Source: Mimachlamys varia (Eukaryota > Mollusca > Bivalvia > Pectinida > Pectinidae). Taken from it: a stretch of 64,000 bases of DNA. Below are positions 13,001 through 25,000 of this stretch, piece by piece. The notes under the pieces are model-generated. The model saw only the letters and a list, made by a program, of their open reading frames with translations, had not been told where the DNA came from and searched no databases. The position numbers and the translations under genes were made by a program. Every line of letters begins with the position of its first letter. The first letter of the stretch is position 1. The stretch is from assembly GCA_947623455.1 (NCBI GenBank), contig OX392541.1:9862719-9926718 (forward strand). Direction: 5' to 3'.

Positions 13001-16000
13001 AGTTTAAGCTAAGAATAAGCAAATAATAAAACTAGTTAGTGGTACCATTTAATTTAATTGCTTTTGACACAAAATCCTTTCACTAAGGTGAACACTGATG
13101 CAATGACCCAAGTATGAAGGTGATTTAGCCTAGATATACTTTTTCTTTGATGTAAAGTCAGAAGTCAAAATGTAGGTCTGAGTGACCTATAATTATAGTG
13201 TTGATACTTATATGTATAAATTAAGTCCTAGAAAAAGGCTGTTAAAACTATCTGCTAATGAGGATTTGTTCAAAATAAAACCCATTGCAAGGGGAGATAA
13301 GTATGTGCTAATGAGCAATCGTTCAAAATAATGCCCTGGCAAGGGGAGATAAGTATGTGCTAATGAACAATCGTTCAAAATAAAGCCATGGTGAGGCCAG
13401 GTAGCTAACTTTGTGATTTGATAAAGATGCAGTTCTCTCGGCTCTTTCAATAATTCTTCACCAATAATGCTTTATTTTCAGAGGGTACCATATTTAGCAA
13501 CAGTTAATCTTACAAATTGCCCTCAATGCAGGCACATTACTAGACAAACGACAAAAAACTTACGTCTTTCACAGGGACGTATCTGCCGTCAGGGAGAGTC
13601 AGAACCTTCAGCTGTGCCTTCATCACACGAGCTGGGTTAGACAACATCATAAAGTTCGGCTCAGGCTCTTTCTTCTCCTTTTCAGCTTTCTCTTTCTCTG
13701 CTTTCTCCTTTTCTGCTTTTTCTTTTTCAGCCTTTTCTTCTTCTTCCCTTTTCTCCTTTTCTTCATCCTTTTCGTCCTACAAAAATAATTATCAGTGCTT
13801 CACTAAGGGCGAAAAGGACTTAAAATGCTGAGGCATAGTACGTGATAGAATACTAGATACTTCTATCTCATGAATTTGTCTAAACATTGTGTATATTGTT
13901 TTACTTGAAGAAGGATTGAAGATTGAAGGAGGTAGGTTGAAATATTTGTAGGTTGGGATGATGATGTAAATTGATAGGGGTCTGTAGGTTGGGAAGAGGA
14001 TGTAAATTGATAGGGGGTTTGTAGGTTTGGAAGAGGATGTAAATTGATAGGGGGGTTTGTAGGTTGAGAAGAGGATGTAAATTGATATGGGGTTTGTAGG
14101 TTGGGAAGAGGATGTAAACCGATTTTGGGTTTGTAGGTTGAGAAGAGGATGTAAATTGATAGGGGGGTTTGTAGGTTGGGAAGAGGATGTAAATTGATAG
14201 GGGGTTTGTAGGTTGGGAAGAAGATGTAAATTGATAGGGGGTTTGTAGGTTTGGAAGAGGATGTAAATTGATAGGGGGGTTGTAGGTTGGGAGGAGGATG
14301 TAAATTGATAGGGGGTTTGTAGGTTTGGAAGAGGATGTAAATTGATAGGGGGGTTTGTAGGTTGAGAAGAGGATGTAAATTGATAGGGGGTTTGTAGGTT
14401 GGGAAGAGGATGTAAATTGATAGGGGGTTTGTAGGTTTGGAAGAGGATGTAAATTGATAGGGGGGTTTGTAGGTTGAGAAGAGGATGTAAATTGATAGGG
14501 GGTTTGTAGGTTGGGAAGAGGATGTAAATTGATAGGGGGTTTGTAGGTTTGGAAGAGGATGTAAACTGATAGTGGGTTTGCAGGTTGGGAAGAGGATGTA
14601 AATCGATAGGGGGTTTGTAGGTTGGGAAGAGGATGTAAATTGATAGGGGGGTTTGTAGGTTGGGAAGAGGATGTAAATTGATAGGGGGTTTGTAGGTTGA
14701 GAAGAGGATGTAAATTGATAGGGGGTTTGTAGGTTGGGAAGAGGATGTAAATCGATAGGGGGTTTGTAGGTTGGGAAGAGGATGTAAATTGATAGGGGGG
14801 TTTGTAGGTTGGGAAGAGGATGTAAATTGATAGGGGGTTTGTAGGTTTGGAAGAGGATGTAAATTGATAGGGGGTTTGTAGGTCGGGAAGAGGATGTAAA
14901 TTGATAGGGGGGTTTGTAGGTTGGGAAGAGGATGTAAATCGATAGGGGGTTTGTAGGTTGGGAAGAAGATGTAAATTGATAGGGGGTTTGTAGGTTGGGA
15001 AGAGGATGTAAATCGATAGGGGGTTTGTAGGTTGGGAAGAGGATGTAAATTGATAGGGGGGTTTGTAGGTTGGGAAGAGGATGTAAATTGATAGGGGGTT
15101 TGTAGGTTGGGAAGAGGATGTAAATTGATAGGGGGTTTGCAGGTTGGGAAGAGGATGTAAATTGATAGGGGGTTTGTAGGTTGGGAAGAGGATGTAAATT
15201 GATAGGGGGTTATGGTTGGGAAGAGGATGTAAATTGATAGTGGGTTTGCAGGTTGGGAAGAAGATGTAAATTGATAGGGGGTTTGTAGGTTGGGAAGAGG
15301 ATGTAAATTGATAGGGGGTTTGTAGGTTTGGAAGAGGATGTAAATTGATAGGGGGTTTGTAGGTTTGGAAGAGGATGTAAATTGATAGGGGATTTGTAGG
15401 TTTGTAAGATGATGGAAACTGATAGGGGGTTTGTAGGTTTGGAAGAGGATGCAAATTGATATGGGGTTTGTAGGTTTGTAAGATGATGTAAATTGATAGG
15501 GGGTTTGTAGGTTTGGAAGAGGATGCAAATTGATATGGGGTTTGTAGGTTGGGAAGAGGATGTAAATTGATAGGGGGTTTGTAGGTTGGGAAGAGGATGT
15601 AAATTGATAAGGGGTTTGCAGGTTGGGAAGAGGATGTAAATTGATAGGGGGTTTGTAGGTTGAGAAGAGGATGTAAATTGATAGGGGGGTTTGTAGGTTG
15701 GGAAGAGGATGTAAACTGATAGGGGGTTTGTAGGTCGGGAAGAGGATGCAAATTGATATGGGGTTTGTAGGTTGGAAAGAGGATGTAAACTGATATGGGG
15801 TTTGTAGGTTGGGAAGAGGATGTAAACTGATAGTGGGTTTGTAGGATGGGAAGAGGATGTAAATTGATAGGGGGTTTGTAGGTTGGGAAGAGGATGTAAA
15901 CTGATAGGCGGTTTGTAGGTTGGGAAGAGGATGTAAACTGATATAGGGTTTGTAGGTTGGGAAGAGGATGTAAACTGATATGGGGTTTGTAGGTTGGGAA

Positions 16001-19000
16001 GAGGATGTAAACTGATAGGGGGTCTGTAGGTTGGGAAGAGGATGTAAACTGATAGGGGGTTTGTAGGTTGGGAAGATGATTTAAATTGATATGGGGTTTG
16101 TAGGTTGGGAAGATGATGAAAATTGATAGGGGGTTTGTAGGTTGGGAAGAGGATGTAAACTGATAGTGGGTTTGTAGGATGGGAAGAGGATGTAAATTGA
16201 TAGGGGGTTTGTAGGTTAGGGGTAATATATGGATAAAGGTATTGTGGGCTGTAGGTTGGAGGTAATAGGCTGATTAGCATTGTATGAATAAAAGTTCATG
16301 GGCATCCTTGACATATTACTGACCAAACCTGATATGAACCCTCAATTTGAGTACTCAAAGACTGTTTATCTTTATTTACTCCGGTTTTATTCTCTTTATT
16401 TACTACGTTTATCTGCCTCAGTGTCCACCTGCATGCCTCACCCTATATTCTGACCTGGTATTATCTTCCCCTAGTGATGGACCATTCAGACTTTATCAGA
16501 TCAACAATAACGATATTGTAACACCATAATCTGTACACAATCTTCTAAACTGTGGTTTAGATATGTTTTTGTTCTGCAGAGATAACTTATAACCTAACTG
16601 ACAGAACTTAATGAGCTGCATGTCAGCAGCATTGTTTACAAGTTGGGGATGAAGATTACAAGAACCCCAGGAATGTTCCACATACAACCCTACCCCTATT
16701 GCCAGTACACTGACCACTGTTTCCAGTAAACAGGTCATGAACATTAAATCTCACACACACCACTCCATCTTCACTTAAATTACTGTGTTGTGTGGCCTTG
16801 GAAATGGTCTTCCTAATTATCTCCCCCTCCCCTTGTTAGCATCCCTGACCTCCCCCTCCTTACTTTTACCCCAATATTGATTCATTAGCCCCCCCTCCCC
16901 CCCACTCCTGCCTCTCCCTCTAAAATTATCCATCCTTGGTAATAATCTTCATAAACACTCCCCTCTCTATCCTTGTAAGCTCCTGTTTTACTTTCTACTT
17001 GTGCTGGCCTTCCCTTTCCTCCCTTAACTCTATACTCATAACTTAGCACCCCCACCCCCACCACAACTCCCCCTAAATTGCCTGTCCTTGGAAATGGTCT
17101 TCCTTAATACCCCCCCTCCCCTTGTTAGCCTCCCTGACATCCCCCTCCTTACTTTTACCCCACCCCTCCCTCTAAATTTTCCATCCTTGGTAATAATCTT
17201 CCTAATACCTCTCCCCTCTCCCTATAGTTTTGTTAGCTTCTCTTCAATTTTTGCTGGCTCCCCTCCCTAACTTTACCCTATACTGATAAATTAGCCCCCC
17301 TCCCCCTAAATTGTCCATCATTAGTCTTCCTATTACCCCTCCCTCTAGTTTGTAAGCCTCCTTTCTGTTTGTGCTGCCCCCACCCTTTCCCTACCTTTAC
17401 CATATTATGATAATTCCTTCACCCTCTAAATTCCGTCCCTTTGAAATGGTCTTCTAATTACCACTTCCCCTCTGTTCTTGTTAGCCTAGCCTTCCTCCTA
17501 CTTGAGCTGCCCCCACCCCCCTTTCCTTTACCCTATACTTATAACTTAGCCCCCCCCCCCCCCACTTAATTGTCCATCTTTAGATATAGTATTTTCTGAT
17601 TTTCACTTCATCCTTCTCCTCTGGCCTTGATAGTCTCCCTGGCTTTCCCCTCCCTACCTTTACACTATAATGATGACTCCCCCCCCCCCCCTCTGAATTG
17701 TCTGTCCTTCATCAGGAATTGGTCATCTAAATACCCCCCCCCTTACCCTTCCTTTTACAGATGCTGGAATCCCCCCTCCTTTACTCACACCCCCCAAATT
17801 GTCTGTCCTTGGAAATGGTCTTTCTAATTTCCACTTTGCCACCCATCCCCACCCCCACACCCCCATCGCCCACCCCCTGCCCTTTCCCCTTTGGTATTGT
17901 TAGCTTCTGTTCTTCTTGTACTCCCCCTCCCTATCAATACTGATAAGCCCTAGGCCTGCCTCTTGTCCATTCCTCTATCAACCATCCCCCTCCACACACT
18001 GACAAAGATCTATACTTTACTGCCCCCCCCCCCCCCTCCACTTCCTTCCTCTACTTCTACGTATCCATCAAAGTTTTCTATCATTGTCAATTTAAAACCA
18101 CTAAATACTGATGATAAGATATCTCCCTCCATCACAGGGTAATAACTTTAGTTCCTCACTCATTCTTCCCTATCAATCTAAAATGGACTTGTCCAGTCCT
18201 TGATCTGGTAGAGTTTAAATGTGACTATAAGGGTGAAATGGTTTGATAAACAAGGCCTTGGTCATTCAACTCGAGAAACTACAAACAATATCTTTATCAT
18301 GTTGTTTTGGATATATGTTGTTCCCTGCAGTACTAACTGTTTCTATCAGAAATCTATAAAGAAATCTAATGAAATCTCCACAAAAAATCTATCTCATATA
18401 TTCATACATTGCAGGTATACATGTACTTTAATTTTGTACTCCACACAGTGTTTTCGTTTCCATTAATTTGGGCTGGGACTTTTCATTCTTATATCAAGGA
18501 AGGAAATTTTCAGGAGTAAGGAAATTTTCAGGAGTAGAATTGCAAATTTTGGTAATAAGGCATAAATATTTAAAACTTTCAATTCAGATACCTTATAGAT
18601 ATCAGCCCCCAAAAAAGTCCCCAGAAAAAAGAAACTGACAAAGTATTGAAGCACTGTATGTTTGACATATCATACTGTACTTGGTTAGATATTTTTGTCA
18701 CATGTTCAACTCATTCACCCCTGAAGACAACTTGGGCTCTTCCAATTCAAAGGTCAGAATAGATCATTATTAAATTTCAGTGTTGAATAACTGAATTAAT
18801 GTGAATCTTCATTTTTGAATTCCTTGACCATTTCTATTACTTCATAAAGCAACTCAGAAGTGTTTGTAAACGTCAACAGTACATACAACGTCCATCTTGT
18901 CCGAGTCGGATTTGTCCTTTTTCTCGTCCTTTTTCTTCTGTTTGGCGGTGATACTGAGGACGGCTGTCTCGACTTTCTCTTTGGCCTTGTCCTTCTTCTC

Positions 19001-22000
19001 CTCCAGGGCTGCTGCGTAGGCATACTGCGACGGTTTAGCTCCCGACCTCACCTCTATCTTTGGCATCTGTCATACGAAAAATGACAATTCATTAACAGTT
19101 GAATAATTAACAAAATAAGTGAAGATATATACCAATGATGTATTTTAGAATAAGCTTTAGACATGTTTTGTCTGAAAAAGTTTCGCCATTGCATCTTTGA
19201 AGAATTACTTGTCTTTCTGTTGAATTTATGGTTCAATTTGTTTTCAAACATGCAAAAATTACTCATGTTCAGGCTATGCTGGATAAAAACAGGGGACCAG
19301 TACCTCATTATATAAAGTTTGGTCCAACAAAAAATTAATCCAACATTTTTCATTCAACATGACACAGCTTCATCATCTTTAGATCTTTGTTAAACATGAT
19401 GACACAGCTTCATCATCTTTAGATCTTTGTTAAACATGACGAGACAGGTAACTTACCTTAAGATCTTCGTTCAGCATGATGAGACAGGTAACTCACCATA
19501 AGATCTTTGTTAAACATGACGAGACAGGTAACTCACCTTAAGATCTTCGTTCAGCATGATGAGACAGGTGGGGGAGAATGCCAGGGACATAAAGTGTGTG
19601 AGAGGGTACCAGAACCAGAACTGTGTGAACACCAACATCCCCACTACGGCCTCCATGTTGGTGTGACCCGTCCGCGACTGAAGTGATACGGTCATGTTTC
19701 GTCCTCCTGAAAAAGCAAATATTGAGACCACTTATTTTTATGTTGGAGTGATAGAAGAATGTTGTATTTACAAGAATCAACACTTTGTTTTGTACAATAA
19801 ACTGTGATTCACACAGATTCACCTCACAGTATTTCCATCCAAGGCAAACTTGAGGGCTTGTACATTACTAACTTAATTATACCATATTGTATTAAAGTAT
19901 CATTGTAGACTTTGGAACTTAAATGTACCACATTGTATTAAAGTAAAACTGTATATTATGTAAGTAAATTGAACCATATTGTTGTTAAGTAACATTGTAT
20001 ACTGTATATAAAACTAACATTGTATTAAAGTAACATTGTATATTTGGAACTTAAATGTACCACATTGTATTAAAGTAACATTGCAGACTTTGGAACTTTT
20101 GTATATTTTGGAACTTAAATGTACTATAATGTATTAAAGTAACATTGTATATTTTGGAACTTAAATGTACCACATTGTATTAAAGTAACCTTGTATATTT
20201 TGGAACTTAAATTTACCACATTGTATTAAAGTAACATTCTAGAGTGTAACTAAAATGTATCACATTCCAGTAAGTTCGGGAGGTGGATGGAGGACATTTA
20301 GTGTCTGTACATTATTACTCCGTACGCATACTCCCAGACAAGTTGTCAGACCAACTTTAATACAATCTCCTAAAAACTTCCACAGGAAGGAACACGCATT
20401 GTTTATCATCATTAAAACACTACAAACAGTACTCCCTACTGTTTGTCATCATTAAACCTTCTAGGGTATACAAAAACATCTATTGTATGGCTTAATTAAC
20501 TGGCTCTTTATATAAAACAAGTATTTTATTAGCCATGCAAGTCAGACCCCATACAAAACACATTATACAAGTGGGTACTACTTTCAAGTACAGTCAGATC
20601 TGTTTAGAATCTCAACATCAGTATATTTAAGTGGCCAACAGCTATAAAAAACAGGTTTTAAATAAAATATATTATGAATCCCGGAAGCTCATTATCAGTT
20701 TTAATGTGGTTTAGGTGTTGAGGTGAGACTTTGGCGAGAACTCACGACAAACACATGGTGCAACCAGCTGCATATTATTACGGGAATTGTAACACCGATC
20801 ATTAAACAGGTACCGTTAATTACACAGATAAAGCAATAGGAGGTGGTGCAAGATGGGGAAAATTCATTGTCTGTGTGAATTTGAGAGGAATGAGGGAGGG
20901 AGTGACAGGATGTGGAACAGATAGGGACTGTCTGTGGGATGAAAGAGAGGCGGAGGGTTACTAAGGGTAGGAGTAAGGAGTGACTTGATATATGACAAAT
21001 AGGGACTGTTAAAGTGGTCTGTGTAAATGGGAGGGTAGGGTACCAAATGTGACTGATACCCAAAAGCATATTTCTAGACAAAATAGTTGTTTACAGCAAT
21101 ATAGCCAAATTACCCCATATTGGCCTCCACACGTACCTCAGCCCCCTCAGGTGCCAGTCCCAGATTTGTACAATTTTGAATCTCCATTACCTAGCGATGC
21201 TCCCAACCAAACACGATTGATATTCAGTACATAATTCTAGAGAAGAAGTTTTTTTTAACAGCAATATTGGCCGTTTTGGTCCCTGTTCTATTCTTCAGCT
21301 CCTAGGGTGTCAGCTCAACCTCCAACATTTGTTCAATTTTGAATCTCCAGCACCTATGGATGATTTCAGTCAAATTTGGTCAATTTCCAATCAACAGTGT
21401 TGGAGAAGAAGTTTTTCATAAAATTGATGATTAACCAGGTGAGCAATTAACATCAAGATGAACAACAATCATCTTCCTTTGAAAATTCATGATGCTGTCT
21501 TTAAATTGGATCATGATAAAAATCACCTAATGTGAATGCAGAGTTCTCATATAAATCATTTAACTATGACAGGACGACTGGTCAGTCACTCTTGAGTTAT
21601 CTCCCCTGAGAAAACCATTTCCTTATCTGATATCACTTACAGCTAGAGTTGTACATAAATTACACTTGTTTTGTTACTGGTTTTCAACTTCATAAAATGA
21701 ACTTTTTACCCCAGACTTAGCATCAAGTGCCACTGGAATATATTATTGGGGTCAACTTGATATGGATACTTGACTATAAGGAATCGGTATCTGAGATTCA
21801 AACGATTGGAATCATTTATCTATTTGCGTGTACAGGCCATCCGCTGATACAAGGGTTATGTTATCCTCACCACACATGTGCTATATAACACTCGGGCAAA
21901 AACAACTAAAGCATGAAGACATCATGGCCTGAAGCTTTCCATATATCTGTGTTTTATTGGCAGGGTCAAGGTCACTCATGACTGGGTATAGGGCCCTTGT

Positions 22001-25000
22001 GTGGACACGGGCTATACCATTTTAAGGTACTGAATAACATGAAAGGTTTATTCTGGATATTGAACCTAAAAAAAGATACAACAAAAATGAACAATAAACA
22101 TGTCGAAATGTTGGTTAATCATAGGTTATTAAGGTTTGTCCAAAAAATATCTAAAAGACATCAAACCAAGAGGAAATAAATACCCACGATTTAGCTGAAG
22201 AAAAAATATCTTTCCTCTATTTGTCATAATTTTATTGCCTAAGTCTATGGGTATTTTTGGTTAATTTTAGATAGGCAAAATTAAATCAATTCTTTCTTTG
22301 ACTAAACTTTCTTTCTTTGACTAAACTATTTAATTTCTGGTGTAACCAGGGCCCATATTCATAAAACCATTTTCATTCCTAAACATGAAGTGCTTATAGC
22401 TGAATCATTTATACAAGTTTCACATTTTTGGGTACACTACAGAAATTCTTGAAGCCAAATACCAATTTCGGAGTCTGGACTTATTCTTTTATTATGTCAC
22501 ATGACTTCAGTGAGTTATAAGAAAGCTGCATTGCGTATGAGCTAGAAAATCACAGGCCATAGGTGTTACAGTGCATTCCTCTTTATATCATGTTGCATTT
22601 GTCAGACAAAAACATGATATTAATAGGAATGTGACATTAAGATAAACATGTTTTCCACTAAATCTAGTGTATTTCTAATCCCCATTACTAAAAGTAAGCT
22701 ATTCATTGTAAATATAAAGATGTTTCGATATATAGATAACATTATTTCAATTAAAAATCATTTGTTGGGATTATTTTTTTTTTTAATTTTCAATGCAATA
22801 TTTTGCAAAAGTTGTAACCGAAACCAATGGAAATGACATCATTTTCTGGATATTTTATGTGATTGGTTAAAAGCAACATGATATTAAGAGGAATTCACCT
22901 CAAAATACTTGATATTAACCAAATAAAATTACATTAATTATATAGAGAGAAAAATGGTGCTTGGGAAAAACATGATATAAAGAGGAATATGAAATAAACA
23001 AGGGTGATATTAAGTGGAATCCACTGTATTAATACGGAACCTAAGTCTAATTTGGAAATTATAGCATGCAAATTGATTATTTCCATAAAACAATTCTTCA
23101 CTATCATGGAAATTTAATATTTTATCTGAGAGACCCTTTTTAACCTCATGGTGAATTTTAAGCTGCTTGATCTTGCCTTCCTTTGACAAGCCCTATGGTG
23201 AAACAATTTTTTTTATTCAAGCTTTTTTCCGTGAAATATTATTTAGCTTCCTAAATATAATATAAAAGTTACAAGAACTCTATTCCTGTATTTCAAGCTG
23301 CTGTGCAAAAGAGGGTGATCTAAACAAAACAAATTCTTAAATTTTCCTTAATTCTATATCACAATTGATTTTTAAATGAAGAGGTATTTCCAACAATTCA
23401 AGAACTCAGAACAGTTTGTGCATAAATGAAAATAAATGACTTATAATAATCCCGTTTGGCATAATGCAATTCTATTTGAAGACAAATTCAGTTTCTACGA
23501 GACAAAACTTCCATCATGTGGGTCCAGGGTGTAAGTGTAAGTGAGATGAAATGCTATTATCGAAGGATATCGCAATACACTAATAGGGCCCATTTTTCTC
23601 AGTCGTCTCCCCTGGGATAGAACTCTTTCGATCACATCCCCAGGGACCCATTCATTCCAATAAAGTAGACTCTAAGATGCAATTTGATAATTTTTTTTTT
23701 TTTTGTAAAATATTTCATACTGGAAGGCAGCATCTACGTAATTCTTTCTCATAACACCAATGACATTTCAGCTTCTCAAAGCTAAGATTACAGAACGTGT
23801 GAATCTCTATAAGCAATCTTTCCCCTACCCTCATAAATTCTCACGGAAAAGATCTATATTTATCTGTTTTAAGATTTATGGTGACTTAGCATGGTATATT
23901 TGAAACAAAAATCAAAGACCTTGATATTTGCTTTTCAGTTTTATGACAATAATGGCATGTTTTTGATATTGCAGGGCGTGTTTGGCTTGCAATGTGATAA
24001 GGATTGTACATGTTTTTGCTCTTCTATTGGTATGATCATTTAAAAATTTAAAAGCGACACTCGATGCTCAAAGCATGTGTTTATATTAAACCTACTTGAA
24101 GCTAGTTCTTCACATATCACTACCTACAGTGTTTAGTCGAATTGAATTTTTTTTTTTTTGTCGGATTGAAAATTAATTAATTTTAATCCACCACATAGGC
24201 AGTGCAGGTTGTATCCACAAGTTAGCTACCTCAGGTTGGTAAAACATGGCAACCCTCACTCATTAGGAGGGATACTCCCTCGTTTTAACCAAAATTTACC
24301 AGTCTCCTTCAAAATCCCCCTCAATTAAGTCCAAACACGCACAAAACTCGAAATCTACATCCTGTGGTCAAATAATACCCTAGTTACTGCAGGGCTTGTG
24401 TAATGGCCATAACAATTAAGTGCATCTGGATCAAATGAATACAATATGTATTTTCAAAGTTAGTTTGGTATAAAAAATGGAAAAACAAATTGAGCAATGC
24501 AGTTTCAATCACATTTCACACACTTTCTCTGTCATATTTGAATGAGGGAGATCTCCGGTCCCTCAATGGAGGTTTCAGAGGTTAACACCTATGCATTGGT
24601 ACAACTTCTGACCTCGACAATCTTTGAAAACCCTGATTTCCACATAGACCCACATGCCATGCAATGGTCAAAATCAAGTAAGAAAAAGGCATTTCTTTCA
24701 TTTCCATGTGTATAAGATAAAATACAGCTGTAAAACAGGTTTTACAAAAGATGAAAACCCCTCTGGTGGAATTTCCCTATCTTACACCATGAAAGAGTCT
24801 TAATTATATCGTAAATTTCTAAATCAAATACATATCTAGTAAAGCAAAATTTCAAACCAATAACAAACAAAATCAACAACCATATCGACCAATCAGGTCG
24901 AGGCTTAAATTCTCATCAGAGGTTATACTATCTAGATCATCTGTATGTTTGTACCTGTGTGATCTTGCCTTATAGCTTTGAAGCATGTGTATGATAAAGA

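Larger units (their letters stand above)
12534..13563 (-). other. PSMD1 intron, 1.0 kb, mostly minisatellite
   Basis: The intron holds two related tandem arrays (12590-12935 and 13275-13400). Between them, 12936-13274 is plain AT-rich sequence with nothing recognised. Confidence 0.8.
13777..18886 (-). other. PSMD1 intron, 5.1 kb
   Basis: It contains the 37-bp array, the C-rich array and one palindromic element. The stretches 16266-16790 and 18060-18700 show no recognisable feature. Confidence 0.85.

Noticed and set aside
13792..16280. Very long minus-strand reading frames (578, 616 and 356 codons) rich in Pro, Tyr and Ser
   Set aside because: They are produced by a stop-free 37-bp tandem repeat read in three frames, lie inside a PSMD1 intron and have no codon-position bias in the differences between units.
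18860..19084. Plus-strand frame of 74 codons over the PSMD1 linker exon
   Set aside because: It is antisense to a confirmed coding exon and consists of Leu/Phe codons complementary to the Lys/Glu-rich linker.
19538..19822. Alternative minus-strand frame of 94 codons over the PSMD1 exon
   Set aside because: It is the shadow of the true exon, whose other frame matches PSMD1 along its full length.
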